58,912 nucleotides of DNA. It comes from Paraburkholderia oxyphila NBRC 105797. Lineage in GTDB: Bacteria; Pseudomonadota; Gammaproteobacteria; Burkholderiales; Burkholderiaceae. Shown one piece after another: positions 1 through 8,565 of this stretch. The notes under the pieces are model-generated. The model did not search any database. It saw only the letters and a list, made by a program, of their open reading frames with translations, and was not told the origin of the DNA. Where the stretch lies: the NCBI RefSeq assembly GCF_000685075.1, contig NZ_BAYD01000024.1, positions 1 to 58,912 of the forward strand, in the 5' to 3' direction. The first letter of the stretch is position 1, and every line of letters starts with the position of its first letter. Position numbers and translations under genes: made by a program.

Positions 1-744
1 AGGCAGGCCCGCATCCACGAGCAGGCGCGGCACGACCAGAAAGAGCGCGGTCTGCGTGGCGTGCAGCACGAGCACGCCGAAGTTCAGGCGCAGCAGCTCG
101 ACGTTGTGCAGGACTTCGGCGAATGGAGCGCGTACGTGCACGGGCTTGGGCGCATCGGGCACGATCCACAGCACGACGCCCACAGCGAGAATCGAGAACA
201 CGCCGACGAGCGCGAACAGACCGCTCATGCCCAGCCAGTGGAACACGATGGGCGCGCCCACGATGGCCACCGCGAAGGACATGCCGATCGAACCGCCCAC
301 CATCGCCATGGCCTTGGTGCGGTGCGCTTCGGAGGTGAGGTCGGCGATAAATGCGAGCACGGCCGAGGACACCGCGCCCATGCCCTGGATCACCCGGCCG
401 ACGATGATCCAGGTGATGTCGTGCGCACCGGCCGCCACGAAGCTGCCGATCGCGAAGATCACAAGGCCGGTGGCGATCACGGGCTTGCGGCCCATCTTGT
501 CGGAGAGCCAGCCGTAGAAAATGTAGAGGAGCGACTGGGTGACGCCGTAGGCGCCGAGCGCGATGCCGACGAGCAGCACGTTGTCGCCGCCGGGGATGGT
601 TTTCGCATAGACCGAAAACACCGGCATGATCATGAAGAGGCCCAGCATGCGCAGCGCGAAGATCGCGGCGAGCGACACGGTCGCGCGCAACTCAGGCGCG
701 CTCATGCGTGAGGAAGGAGTCGACTTCGTTGAGGAGGCGTGCAT
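1..744 (-). CDS. MFS transporter, YajR-like (3' part outside window)
   Basis: Reading the minus strand from an ATG at 744 gives an uninterrupted frame to the window edge (248 codons), so the C-terminal half is missing. The N-terminal region contains successive hydrophobic helices and the loop 2-3 signature of the major facilitator superfamily (GWLSDKMGRKPV), followed by GRVIQGMGAVSSAVLAF and a second-half start near LRLNFGVLVLHATQTALF. These features match YajR-type proton-driven exporters of the inner membrane; the substrate cannot be deduced. A second possible start is ATG 705, but neither ATG has a clear Shine-Dalgarno. A strong intrinsic terminator structure lies directly upstream (757-783), so the gene may be controlled by attenuation. 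Confidence 0.85.
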   Translation of the reverse strand, partial: MHASSTKSTPSSRMSAPELRATVSLAAIFALRMLGLFMIMPVFSVYAKTIPGGDNVLLVGIALGAYGVTQSLLYIFYGWLSDKMGRKPVIATGLVIFAIGSFVAAGAHDITWIIVGRVIQGMGAVSSAVLAFIADLTSEAHRTKAMAMVGGSIGMSFAVAIVGAPIVFHWLGMSGLFALVGVFSILAVGVVLWIVPDAPKPVHVRAPFAEVLHNVELLRLNFGVLVLHATQTALFLVVPRLLVDAGLP

Positions 745-756
745 GTGGATCAACTG

Positions 757-783
757 AAAAAAAACCCAGCGCTCAGGCTGGGT
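757..783 (-). terminator. Intrinsic terminator or attenuator in the MFS leader
   Basis: On the minus strand the stem ACCCAGC/GCTGGGT (loop CTGAGC) is followed immediately by eight U residues, a textbook factor-independent terminator. It lies only 13 bp upstream of the MFS start at 744 on the same strand. No coding gene on that strand ends nearby, since the closest upstream gene (1155-1403) ends 370 bp away. It therefore ends either a short untranslated leader or a small RNA, or acts as an attenuator. Confidence 0.75.
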
Positions 784-1154
784 CAGGGGAGTCGCCGCCG
801 GCGCGGCCGGCGGCAACCGGACGTATTCAGTCCGGCAAGCTGAGGATGCAACGGTGTCATGCGATCCCGCGTCGCGCACTGAAAGCGCGCTGCAATAAAT
901 GATCACGGCATGACATTTTGACTAATTTAGGCCGGAATACTTAAGGCAAACTTAAATTGCCGACCCTGACAAGCGATCTCGACCGATTGCCCGGCTGCGT
1001 GCGGGACCGTCAACGGGAATCCGCTGCCACGACCCAAAGCCCATTGCCCTTGGCCACGACGAGGCTTCATGGGCCCAGAACCGGCGCGCCGATCTGGTGT
1101 ATCGCCAGTAGCACGGGCATGACTGTCGGATGGGCACCGTCGCGTGCCCCAGAT
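784..1154. other. Intergenic region, probable structured leader
   Basis: No convincing gene is seen. On the minus strand two more hairpins precede the terminator at 757-783: CCGGACTGAATACGTCCGG around 817-835, and a GC-rich GCCGCCGG/CCGGCGGC stem around 793-813. Together they could form a structured 5' leader of the MFS gene. The rest (about 950-1154) shows no recognisable feature. Confidence 0.4.
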
Positions 1155-1403
1155 TTACAATCCCATGAAGTACGTGCGTACGTCCATTTCTTCCGCCCAC
1201 GTCTGGACGTCCAGCATATCCTCGAAATCGACGGGCAGCCCCCGGTACATGCAGCAGAAGCCCTCTGCAGTCCGATAGACCACGACCCACTCGCGGTTGT
1301 CCTCCATGGGGCCAACGACGCCCGCCGCATCATGTTGTTCCGGAGCATGCAATGCCGCCTCGATACGCCTGCGGACGGCGCGCCATTCAGTTTTCAGTTT
1401 CAT
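1155..1403 (-). CDS. Small conserved-looking hypothetical protein downstream of CLC
   Basis: 82 residues, starting at ATG 1403 with a strong GGAGGA site 7 bp upstream. It overlaps the last 17 bp of the CLC gene in another frame, so the two are probably translationally coupled. The protein is charged at the N terminus (MKLKTEWRAVRRRIEA) and has an acidic second half rich in D, E and aromatic residues; no signal peptide or membrane helix is apparent. I do not recognise the family. Overlap and ribosome binding site support a real gene; its function is unknown. Confidence 0.7.
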   Translation of the reverse strand: MKLKTEWRAVRRRIEAALHAPEQHDAAGVVGPMEDNREWVVVYRTAEGFCCMYRGLPVDFEDMLDVQTWAEEMDVRTYFMGL

Positions 1404-3357
1404 GACGGTCCTCCCCGGATGCTGCGCGCTCCGCCACATTGCGTTGCGCCGGGCCGCGGATGCCCTGCGAACCGCGCGTGCTGTTGTACGCTCGGGCAGG
1501 GAAAATGCCGATGCTGCTCGCGACCGCGTCGGCAATATGTTCCTTGGCGATGACGCCGCTGACCCGTAGCGGTCCCATTTGATCGTTCGTGACGACGACC
1601 GCCATCGTTGCCCGTTGCTGCCGCAACCGGCTGATGACGTCGAACGCGGCATCGGACTCGGCGACGACAATGTAGTTGTGCTGTGCAAGCCGGCCGAGCG
1701 TGACCGACGAATCGTCGCTGCTGACCGCGCGCCGCAAGCCGGTATTGATGCGAAGTACGCCATGAATCCTGCCTTTGCGCGTGACGACCACATGCCGAAA
1801 TGCCGGGTCGCCGGGCGAGCGAAGGAGATCGCGGAATGGCACGTCGGCATCGAGTACGAGGACATCGGTTTCCATGACCTGCGCAGCGCTTTGTACGAGA
1901 AACATGTTGGCGTGCAGGGCATTGGGAATCACGTGACCGCGGCGCGCGAGCTTGAGGGTGTAGATGCTCTCGTGCGAAAGCAGACGGCGCGTGCCGAGGC
2001 TGAACGCGACGGCAATGATCATCGGCAGAACGATGTCATAGTCGCGCGTCATCTCGAAGATCATCGCCACCGCCGTCATGGCGGCGCCGGTAGCGCCGCC
2101 GACCATGGCGCCCATGCCCACCATGGCGAACGCCGGGGCGCTGACTGGTATGCCTGGCAGAATGAGCTGCAACGCCGAGGCGAGCGCCGCGCCGAGCGTC
2201 GCACCAATGAACAGCGAAGGGGAAAACACGCCACCGGACGAGCCCGAGCCAAGACTGACCGAAGTCGCCAGCGTCTTCGCCAGAGCGAGAACGAGCAGAA
2301 AGAGGCCACCCTGCAACTGTCCGTAGAGCGTCGCCTGGATCGTCGCGTAGCCGACGCCCTCGACATAATAGTGCCCTGCGTGGCGCATCAGCGCGTACAT
2401 CAACGTGCCGACGAGCAGCATGCCGAGCGCATGGCGCCCATAGCGATTGCGGATACGGTCAAAGCCGTCTTCAGCCCAGTGCAGCGCGCGTATCAGCAAC
2501 GCCGCAGCGACCCCGGTGATCGCCCCGAGTACCGCGTACAGCATCATCGTGAGCGCGCTGCCTGGCTGATTGGGCAGCGCGCCCAGTTGCGCGGGCACCA
2601 GGAATGCCGGTTCGACGCCGAAGAAGAGCCGTCCGACGAAAGTGGCGGTTCCCGTCGCAAGGGCAACGGGCAAAAACGTGCTGACGCTGATCTCCGGCAT
2701 CATCAATTCCGTTGCGAACAGCACGCCGCCGATGGGGGTATTGAAGGTGGCCGCGATCCCGGCTCCCGCGCCGGCCGCCACCAGCGTGATGCGCTGGCCG
2801 GCGGCCATCGGAATCGCCTGGCCGAGTGTCGAGCCCAGTGCCGAACCGATCTGGATGATCGGCCCTTCCCGCCCGACGGCGGCGCCGGTGCCGATCGCAA
2901 ATGCCGATGCCAGCGACTTCACGACGGCTACGACCGGACGGATCACGCCGCGCCTGAAGTAGATCGCGTCCATGACTTCCGGCACGCCGTGGCCCTTCGC
3001 CTCGGGCGCGAAGGTGCTGACGAGCCAGGTGACGACGAGACCACCGGCCACTGGCACGAGGATGACCCATGCACCCCATGGCGCAGCGGGCGTGAACCGG
3101 CTCGCGTCATAGGAGAACGACAGGTGGCCGAGAAAGAAGGCGTTGTGGACGGCACCAATCAGGCCGCGAAATACGACGGCTCCGAGGCCGGTGACGATGC
3201 CAACAAGGAACGCATGAAAACAGAGCTGATAGAGGCCGACCGGCTGTGCGTCGTCATCGGGCGGGCTGGTCGGCAACGCGCGGCCCGCCGCCACCGGCAC
3301 GGCTTGCCGCGCTGCCTTGTCGCTCTTCTGATCCTCCGTCCCATCGCTCATGGCCAT
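1387..3357 (-). CDS. CLC-family chloride channel/transporter with C-terminal CBS domains
   Basis: 656 residues; ATG 3357 has AGGAG 5 bp upstream. It has the CLC core: GHGVPEV near residue 122 (the first selectivity loop, with His in place of the usual Ser), GREGP at 162-166 with the gating glutamate, and GSGSSGGVFSPSLFIGA later. Residues from about 490 form a CBS pair for nucleotide-type regulation. In E. coli ClcA the helix after the second selectivity loop reads EE, and the second Glu (E203) is the internal proton acceptor. The aligned stretch here reads GVLFATELMMP, so that second Glu appears to be Leu, as in channel-type members. It is the second gene of an APC permease/CLC/small-ORF operon. 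Inferred role: anion conductance balancing charge for the upstream permease. Confidence 0.93.
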   Translation of the reverse strand: MAMSDGTEDQKSDKAARQAVPVAAGRALPTSPPDDDAQPVGLYQLCFHAFLVGIVTGLGAVVFRGLIGAVHNAFFLGHLSFSYDASRFTPAAPWGAWVILVPVAGGLVVTWLVSTFAPEAKGHGVPEVMDAIYFRRGVIRPVVAVVKSLASAFAIGTGAAVGREGPIIQIGSALGSTLGQAIPMAAGQRITLVAAGAGAGIAATFNTPIGGVLFATELMMPEISVSTFLPVALATGTATFVGRLFFGVEPAFLVPAQLGALPNQPGSALTMMLYAVLGAITGVAAALLIRALHWAEDGFDRIRNRYGRHALGMLLVGTLMYALMRHAGHYYVEGVGYATIQATLYGQLQGGLFLLVLALAKTLATSVSLGSGSSGGVFSPSLFIGATLGAALASALQLILPGIPVSAPAFAMVGMGAMVGGATGAAMTAVAMIFEMTRDYDIVLPMIIAVAFSLGTRRLLSHESIYTLKLARRGHVIPNALHANMFLVQSAAQVMETDVLVLDADVPFRDLLRSPGDPAFRHVVVTRKGRIHGVLRINTGLRRAVSSDDSSVTLGRLAQHNYIVVAESDAAFDVISRLRQQRATMAVVVTNDQMGPLRVSGVIAKEHIADAVASSIGIFPARAYNSTRGSQGIRGPAQRNVAERAASGEDRHETEN

Positions 3358-3408
3358 ACGCTCCTGGGTGCCATCCGTTGCCGTACCGGAGTTGCCTCGC
3401 CGTTGCTG

Positions 3409-5010
3409 CTAGCTGGTGCTGTTCATGCGCGCCATCATGTCCGATGTCTCGTCACCGCTGAGTGCGCTGCGCAGGGCGAGCGCCAGCACCACGATGCTCC
3501 AGAGGGTGACCAGCAGAATGTCCCAGCCAAAGGGGATGACGTCGCGGCCGCCGCCGATGCCACCGAGCCACGACAGCAGCCACAGCCCGCCAAACCATGG
3601 CAGCAGCCACGCAATGTGACGCCAGCCGAAGTCCTGCATGCTGCGGCGTGCCACGAAGTAATGGTGGACCGCATACAGGATGAAGCCGATCGCCACCAGC
3701 GAGAACAGGAAATTGTTGGTCTTGAACCCCGTCCAGTAGATGATGAGATTGCTGCAGATAAAGGCGAGTGGTGCGACGATACCTGCGCCGCTCATGCGGA
3801 ACGGCCGCTTGAGGTCCGGCAGGTTGCGCCGCAGGACCATGAGGGCGATGGGGCCGAGACCGTAGGTCAGGACCGTGACCGAGGTGATGTAACTCACCAT
3901 CTGCTGCCAGGCGGGGAAGGGCAGCAGAAACAGTACGCCGACCACCCACATCGCCAGTACGGAGACCCAGGGAATCTTGTTGCGGTTCAGGCGCGTGAGC
4001 GCGCGCGGTCCCGCGTTCATTTCGCCTGCTGCAAAGAGGATGCGCGAGCCACCGGTCACGTACATGAGGCCAGTACCGCCTGGTGACACGTAGGCGTCGA
4101 TATAGAGCAGCGTCGCCATCCAGCCGAGCCCGAGCGTGGCGGCGAGCCCGGCGAACGGCCCCATCTCGCCCTTGAAGCTCAACTGTGCCCAGCCGTGCGC
4201 GAGATCGGCGGGCGCGAGCGCCATGATGAACGCGACCTGAAGCAGGATATAGATGACCGCGGCCAGCACCACCGCGCCGATCACGGCGAGCGGGATATTG
4301 CGGTGCGGGTTGGCGCTTTCGCCGCCCAGGTCGATGGCTGTCCGAAAGCCGAGATAGCTGAAGACGATGCCGGCGGCTGGCAGCGCCGTGAACATGCCGG
4401 AGAGCCTGTAGCTGTCGGGCGCGGCGTGCATGACGCTCCAGTGGGTGCTGGCCGTCATGAGCCCGACGATCGTGACGAGCGGCACCAGCACCTTCCACCA
4501 GGTGATGGTCGAGTTCACGTTGAGGAGCCAGCGTACCACCATCAGGTTGAGCAGTGCCGTGACGCCGAGCAGCACGGCGCAGGCGACGAATCCTGTCATC
4601 GTGAGGAGCCCGGCGCTGCCCGGGCGGATGAACCAGGGCAAATAGTTGTTCGCGTAGGTGACGATGGCTTCCGCCTCAACCGCCGGCACCGGCACGTAGG
4701 CGAGAAAGAGCAGCCAGCACCAGATGCGCCCGAGCCCTTCGCCGTGGCTCGCGTGACTCATGTGCACGAGTGCGCCGCTGCGTGGAAAGAGCGCGGCGAG
4801 CTCGGCAAAACACAGCGCGATCAGCATGATGATGACCGCGCCAAGTACCCAGCTGCCGATACTGAGCGGTCCTGCGATACGGGAGGCGTGATACGCGCCG
4901 AACAGCCAGCCCGAGCCGATCATGCTGGTCGTGCTGGCAAACAATAGCCCTACGATCCCGGCATCGCGCCGGAGTTTGCCTTCGAGGGTCAGGCTTGAGG
5001 GGGTACTCAT
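3409..5010 (-). CDS. APC-superfamily amino-acid permease
   Basis: 533 residues. The start ATG 5010 is chosen for the AAGGAG site 6 bp upstream; the frame stays open further upstream but without a site. About 12 to 14 hydrophobic helices are visible. The N-terminal helix carries the APC signature (GLLFASTTSMIGSGWLFGAY), followed by FAELAALFPRSGALVHMSHA. The sequence resembles aspartate:proton symporter-like members such as YveA, though substrate assignment is inference. It is 51 bp upstream of the CLC gene on the same strand, pointing to one transcript. A good -35/-10 promoter with a palindrome lies at 5083-5129. Confidence 0.88.
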   Translation of the reverse strand: MSTPSSLTLEGKLRRDAGIVGLLFASTTSMIGSGWLFGAYHASRIAGPLSIGSWVLGAVIIMLIALCFAELAALFPRSGALVHMSHASHGEGLGRIWCWLLFLAYVPVPAVEAEAIVTYANNYLPWFIRPGSAGLLTMTGFVACAVLLGVTALLNLMVVRWLLNVNSTITWWKVLVPLVTIVGLMTASTHWSVMHAAPDSYRLSGMFTALPAAGIVFSYLGFRTAIDLGGESANPHRNIPLAVIGAVVLAAVIYILLQVAFIMALAPADLAHGWAQLSFKGEMGPFAGLAATLGLGWMATLLYIDAYVSPGGTGLMYVTGGSRILFAAGEMNAGPRALTRLNRNKIPWVSVLAMWVVGVLFLLPFPAWQQMVSYITSVTVLTYGLGPIALMVLRRNLPDLKRPFRMSGAGIVAPLAFICSNLIIYWTGFKTNNFLFSLVAIGFILYAVHHYFVARRSMQDFGWRHIAWLLPWFGGLWLLSWLGGIGGGRDVIPFGWDILLVTLWSIVVLALALRSALSGDETSDMMARMNSTS

Positions 5011-5082
5011 GCCGAGCTCCTTGCTTTCAGTCACCCCTGACCGTTTGCATTGTTCTTGTAATGCGACGATAAACCGGGAAAA

Positions 5083-5129
5083 GGTCACTATGTGACATAA
5101 AATATAGCCGCGGTCGCGTGGTCGTGCAA
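5083..5129 (-). promoter_or_regulatory. Promoter and palindromic operator of the APC/CLC operon
   Basis: On the minus strand TTGCAC (5129-5124) and TATATT (5106-5101) are separated by 17 bp, a good sigma-70 promoter. Just downstream of the -10 lies a perfect inverted repeat GTCAC-ATA-GTGAC (5084-5096), placed where a bound repressor would block initiation. The regulator is not identifiable from this window. Confidence 0.65.
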
Positions 5130-5170
5130 CCGTCATTGTCAAGGAGGTGCGGTGCCAGCCGGTCCCCCGT

Positions 5171-5400
5171 TCAAGCCTCCCCATGCTCGTCCGCTCCGAT
5201 GACCAGGCGTGTGGATGATGCGAACATGAAGCGTGGCACGTCCAGGTTCTGTGGCGCCGGTTTGTCCTTGAAAACGCGCCCGGCGAGGTCATACGTCGAG
5301 CCGTGACAAGGGCAGAGGAACCCGCCGGGCCAGTCGTCCGGGAGGCTCTGCTGAGGGCCCGGCTCGAATCGTGGAATGGGCGTACAGCCGAGAGACTGCA
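5171..5400 (-). pseudogene. Fragment of a Rieske [2Fe-2S] (PetA-like) protein
   Basis: The minus strand encodes the C-terminal cluster-binding half of a ubiquinol-cytochrome c reductase Rieske subunit. It shows LGCTPIPRFEPGP, then WPGGFLCPCHGSTYDLAGRVF, then a stretch ending in FMFASSTRLVIG and a TGA. The first cluster motif, normally CTHLGC, reads LQSLGC here, so one Cys and the His ligand are gone. A TAA stop interrupts the frame at 5426-5428, and no membrane anchor is found upstream. The copy is therefore truncated and unable to bind the cluster. It lies just upstream of, and on the same strand as, the APC permease operon. Confidence 0.8.
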
Positions 5401-5728
5401 ACACCTTCAATCCAGGCGGGTATCGTTAAAACAAGCTCAAATGAGCGTGCGGGAGAGCCCCTTTGGGGCCCAGGAAACCGTCCATGAAACTGGGGCAGGC
5501 ATCGGCACGCCAGCGACTGCATAACACACAGCTTCCCCCCCGATCGGAAAAATCCGGAATCTGAAGATCCCGTGAAACGGGAGGCCGTCCAGATGACGCC
5601 TTCGTGCCGCCCACGCCATGGCGTCGGCGGCAACCTGTGTCAGCAGATCCGCGCGTCGTAGCTCCAGCGGCGCATCTTCGTTGCCTTCACGCTTTCAAAC
5701 AGGCCGTAGTAGTTGGGTTCGAAGTTTG
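5401..5728. other. Intergenic region between Rieske fragment and NiCoT gene
   Basis: No intact gene. A short minus-strand frame just past the NiCoT stop (about 5640-5720) reads NFEPNYYGLFESVKATKMRR and ends at a TGA. It is compositionally coding-like but not identified, and could be decayed coding sequence like the neighbouring Rieske remnant. No repeats or tRNA are seen. Confidence 0.35.
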
Positions 5729-6790
5729 TTACGTCTGCGCGCGCGTCTGCACCTCGTCGAGACGTTTTACGCGATAAATCAGCAGTGAGACAACCCAGCT
5801 AAGCACGAAGATGCCAATGATGATATAGCCAAGCATTCCGAAGTTATCGTTGAGCGAGCCAATGGCGTCCCATATTGGGCCCTTCAGTTCGAGCTTGTCC
5901 GCGAGGAGGCCGAGCGCCTCGATACCCCCGATCACGACAGCGACCAGGATCGAGACGAGCGTGATGGTCATGTTGTAGTAAATCTTGCGCAGCGGCTTCT
6001 GGTACGCCCAGCCATAGGCGCCCAGCATGAGATGGCCGTCGAGGGTGTCGACGAGCGACATGCCTGCACTGAACAGCACGGGAAAGACCATGATGGACCA
6101 GGCTGAGAGGCCTTTTGCCGCCTGCGTCGCGGCGATGCCGAGCAGGCTGATTTCCGTGGCCGTGTCGAAGCCGAGGCCGAACAGGAAACCGATCGGATAC
6201 ATGTGCCAGCTGCGCGTCACGAGGCGAAAGAGCGGGCGAAACAGCCGTGCAATGAAGCCGCGGTTGGCAAGCAGCATGTCGAAGTCGTCATCGACGTACG
6301 CGCCGCCGCTGCGCACATGCTTCCAGGCGCGATAGATGCCGCGCAGGATCAGGAAGTTCATGAGCGCCAGCGCAAAGAGGAAAAACGACGAGACGAGTGT
6401 GCCGATCAGTCCGCCGACTTCCTTGAAGTTGTCAAAGCGCCCCTGGATCGCTGAAGTGGCCAGGGCAACCGCGATCGATGCAAGGACGACCACGGTGGAA
6501 TGACCGAGCGAGAAGAAGAAACCCACGGCAACGGGGCGCTTCTTTTCCTGCATCAGCTTGCGCGTCACATTGTCGATCGCGGCAATGTGGTCGGCGTCGA
6601 CAGCGTGACGCAGCCCAAAGCCATAGGCGAGCATGGCGGTCCCAAGCAGCAGCGGGTATTGGTGAAAGGCAACGAGCGCCCACACCCACGCGAAGACGTT
6701 GATGGCGACAAGCACGCCATAGATGCCGAACAATTTGCTGCGGACCCGTGAATCCGAGTCGTTGAAAATCTGGGTGAGGTGGTCAAGCAT
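5729..6790 (-). CDS. NiCoT-family cobalt/nickel permease (HoxN/NixA type)
   Basis: 353 residues; ATG 6790 follows GGGAG at 8 bp. The protein has eight or so hydrophobic helices and the family's diagnostic helix II motif H-x4-DH (RHAVDADHIAAIDN), which binds the metal ion. FFFSLGHSTVVV and LGFDTATEI are the other two NiCoT signatures. It imports Co2+ or Ni2+ across the inner membrane. A cobalamin riboswitch in its leader (6830-6975) argues for cobalt uptake serving vitamin B12 synthesis rather than nickel uptake; that preference is inference from regulation. Confidence 0.93.
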   Translation of the reverse strand: MLDHLTQIFNDSDSRVRSKLFGIYGVLVAINVFAWVWALVAFHQYPLLLGTAMLAYGFGLRHAVDADHIAAIDNVTRKLMQEKKRPVAVGFFFSLGHSTVVVLASIAVALATSAIQGRFDNFKEVGGLIGTLVSSFFLFALALMNFLILRGIYRAWKHVRSGGAYVDDDFDMLLANRGFIARLFRPLFRLVTRSWHMYPIGFLFGLGFDTATEISLLGIAATQAAKGLSAWSIMVFPVLFSAGMSLVDTLDGHLMLGAYGWAYQKPLRKIYYNMTITLVSILVAVVIGGIEALGLLADKLELKGPIWDAIGSLNDNFGMLGYIIIGIFVLSWVVSLLIYRVKRLDEVQTRAQT

Positions 6791-6829
6791 TGAGGATCTC
6801 CCGGAAATTGCGCGTTCCGCATCGAAATG

Positions 6830-6975
6830 AGGATAACGACACCGCGAGGTCTGACTCCGGGAACAGGGCCAACATGGCCTCCCCGATACAGTGGCGCGAC
6901 CGCGCCGGAATCTCACCGGCTTCCCGCTGTGTCCGTGTCTGGGCATGGCCCGAAGTGCTTATACCCCGCCTTTTC
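6830..6975 (-). promoter_or_regulatory. Cobalamin (B12) riboswitch upstream of the NiCoT gene
   Basis: The minus strand carries the conserved elements of the cobalamin riboswitch in order: GGGAAGCCGGTGAGATTCCGG, then GCGCCACTGTA, a GGCC-rich arm (GGCCATGTTGGCC), and the 3' box AGTCAGACC (complement of 6847-6856). It ends about 45 bp before the NiCoT start. When adenosylcobalamin is bound it is expected to lower translation or transcription of the permease. The exact 5' boundary is uncertain by some tens of bases. Confidence 0.9.
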
Positions 6976-7135
6976 CGAAAAGTCGACTCTTTGCGGGGAG
7001 CGGCGACGGGCAATTCTTTCAAATTGCTTTCTGTTGCGGGGCGGCCATACGCTGGATTTGGACGATCGGTGCAACGCGGTGCGTGGCATAATTCGTCCTC
7101 CTGTCTCTCCCATTCAAATTCAAGCCACGCGCGCC

Positions 7136-7516
7136 ATGTACCGCGTTCGCCTCCAACGACTCGGCAGCCTGTTGGGATTGCTTGCAATCCTGATGGTGGC
7201 GCTCGCGCCGATGGTGTCGCAGGTGCTCGCGTCGCATCACCGGCTCGGCAACGCGCTGGCGACGTATTGCTCCGCAGAGGGTGAAATCACGTCGGCGGCG
7301 CATGATGGCCAGCCCGCGCATTCGGCGAAGGCGCACTGGCAGGCCTGCCCCTATTGCAGTCTGCTCGCCCATGCGCCGGTGTTGCCAGGCCAGGCCGTCG
7401 TGTTGGCCACGCCGTTGCTGGCCACACCGATGGCGCTCGCTGTGGCGTCGAGGCTCGTTCGCGCTATCCGTGTCCATACTGCGGCGCAACCGCGTGCGCC
7501 CCCCGTTTTCTTCTGA
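7136..7516 (+). CDS. cruR: DUF2946 copper-sensing leader ORF, CruR type (copy 1)
   Basis: 126 residues. An N-terminal hydrophobic segment (about 11-31) is followed by YCSAEG near 44, the CPYC motif at 71-74 and RAPP at 120-123, three residues from the stop. This matches DUF2946 proteins shown in Bordetella pertussis (CruR) to act as copper-responsive upstream ORFs. There the nascent CXXC senses copper, RAPP arrests translation, and copper relieves the arrest so that Rho ends transcription. Here it heads the exported protein/CopC/CopD operon, with a 109-bp gap to the next gene where Rho could act. No strong ribosome binding site is seen, so the exact start is uncertain. Function is inferred by homology. 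Confidence 0.85.
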   Translation: MYRVRLQRLGSLLGLLAILMVALAPMVSQVLASHHRLGNALATYCSAEGEITSAAHDGQPAHSAKAHWQACPYCSLLAHAPVLPGQAVVLATPLLATPMALAVASRLVRAIRVHTAAQPRAPPVFF

Positions 7517-7625
7517 GTCTTGTTCTGAAACTAAAGCTTGAAAACTGCCGCTTTGCGCATCCCGCAAGTGGCCGTTTGTCGTGCATTTGCGCGACGGTAT
7601 CGAACGACAATTGGAGAAAATCAAC

Positions 7626-8549
7626 ATGCGCACCCTTATCAAGCGGACGGCGTTGCCTGCGCGCGCCGCGTTCCTCGCAACGGCAGCGCTTGCCGCCTTC
7701 ACTCACACTTCGGCGGCGTCGGCACACGCCGTGGTTGGCGACCGGGTGTTTCCCGCTACACTGACCGTAGACGACCCCGGAGTCGGTGACGAATTCGATA
7801 CGCAGTTCGGTCACATCAAGTCGCCCGACGATAACGGCGACGACATGAACGTCAACACGGTTTCGTATGAATGGGACAAGCTCATCACGAAGAACCTTGC
7901 GTTCAGCGTGGCGGGCGACTACGTGAGCCAGAATGCGCCGAACGGCAATTCGGCCAAAGGCTGGGACAACATCACGCTCGGCGTGAAGTACATGATTTAC
8001 GCGAACGCCGAGCACGAATTCATGGCGTCGATCGGGCTGCTCAGCGAGATCGGCGGCACCGGCGCCAAGTCGATCGCCAACTCGTATTCGACCTTCACGC
8101 CGAGCGTTTACTTCGGCAAGGGCTTCGGCGACCTGCCGGCCTCGCTCGGTTACCTGCGGCCGTTCGCCATCACCGCACAGCTCGGTCCGAACCTGACCAC
8201 CGCGACCTCGGAAAACGGACCCAACTCGTTTGGCTGGGGGCTGACGTTGCAGTACAGCATTCCGTACCTGCAAAACCAGGTGAAGGATCTCGGCTTGCCG
8301 CAGCCGTTCAGCAACCTGTTCCTCGTCGTCGAAGCACCGATGAGCACCTGCACGGCCGGGGCGTGCGCGGGGCAGACCACTGGCACGATCAACCCTGGCG
8401 TACTCTGGCTGAACCGTTACGGCCAGTTTGGCGTCGAGGCGCAGATTCCGGTCAATCACCTGACCGGCAATCATGTGGGCGTCCTGTTCGACGCGCACCT
8501 GTACTTTGACGACATTTTCCCGAACTCGCTCGGCAAGCCCCTTTTCTGA
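7626..8549 (+). CDS. Exported protein of a copper operon, probable outer-membrane beta-barrel
   Basis: 307 residues; ATG 7626 has GGAG 9 bp upstream. A signal peptide with cleavage after SAASA-HA gives a mature protein starting at a His-Ala. The body alternates short polar and hydrophobic stretches (ITLGVKYMIYAN, GWGLTLQYSIPY, FGVEAQIPVN) and ends in phenylalanine, typical of an outer-membrane barrel. A disulfide-capable STCTAGACAG lies near residue 240. It sits between a CruR-like ORF and copC, 16 bp before the latter, so a role in copper transport across the outer membrane is inferred. The precise family is not identified. Confidence 0.75.
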   Translation: MRTLIKRTALPARAAFLATAALAAFTHTSAASAHAVVGDRVFPATLTVDDPGVGDEFDTQFGHIKSPDDNGDDMNVNTVSYEWDKLITKNLAFSVAGDYVSQNAPNGNSAKGWDNITLGVKYMIYANAEHEFMASIGLLSEIGGTGAKSIANSYSTFTPSVYFGKGFGDLPASLGYLRPFAITAQLGPNLTTATSENGPNSFGWGLTLQYSIPYLQNQVKDLGLPQPFSNLFLVVEAPMSTCTAGACAGQTTGTINPGVLWLNRYGQFGVEAQIPVNHLTGNHVGVLFDAHLYFDDIFPNSLGKPLF

Positions 8550-8565
8550 TCTAAGGAGACCGCTC

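Noticed and set aside
1579..4086. 835-codon plus-strand open frame opposite the CLC and APC genes
   Set aside because: Its product is low-complexity, rich in Arg, Asp, His and Gln, and it is antisense to two clear membrane-protein genes. Long antisense frames are expected at this GC.
5729..6790. Nickel-specific regulation by a NikR box
   Set aside because: No NikR-type palindrome is seen; the only clear regulatory element is the cobalamin riboswitch.
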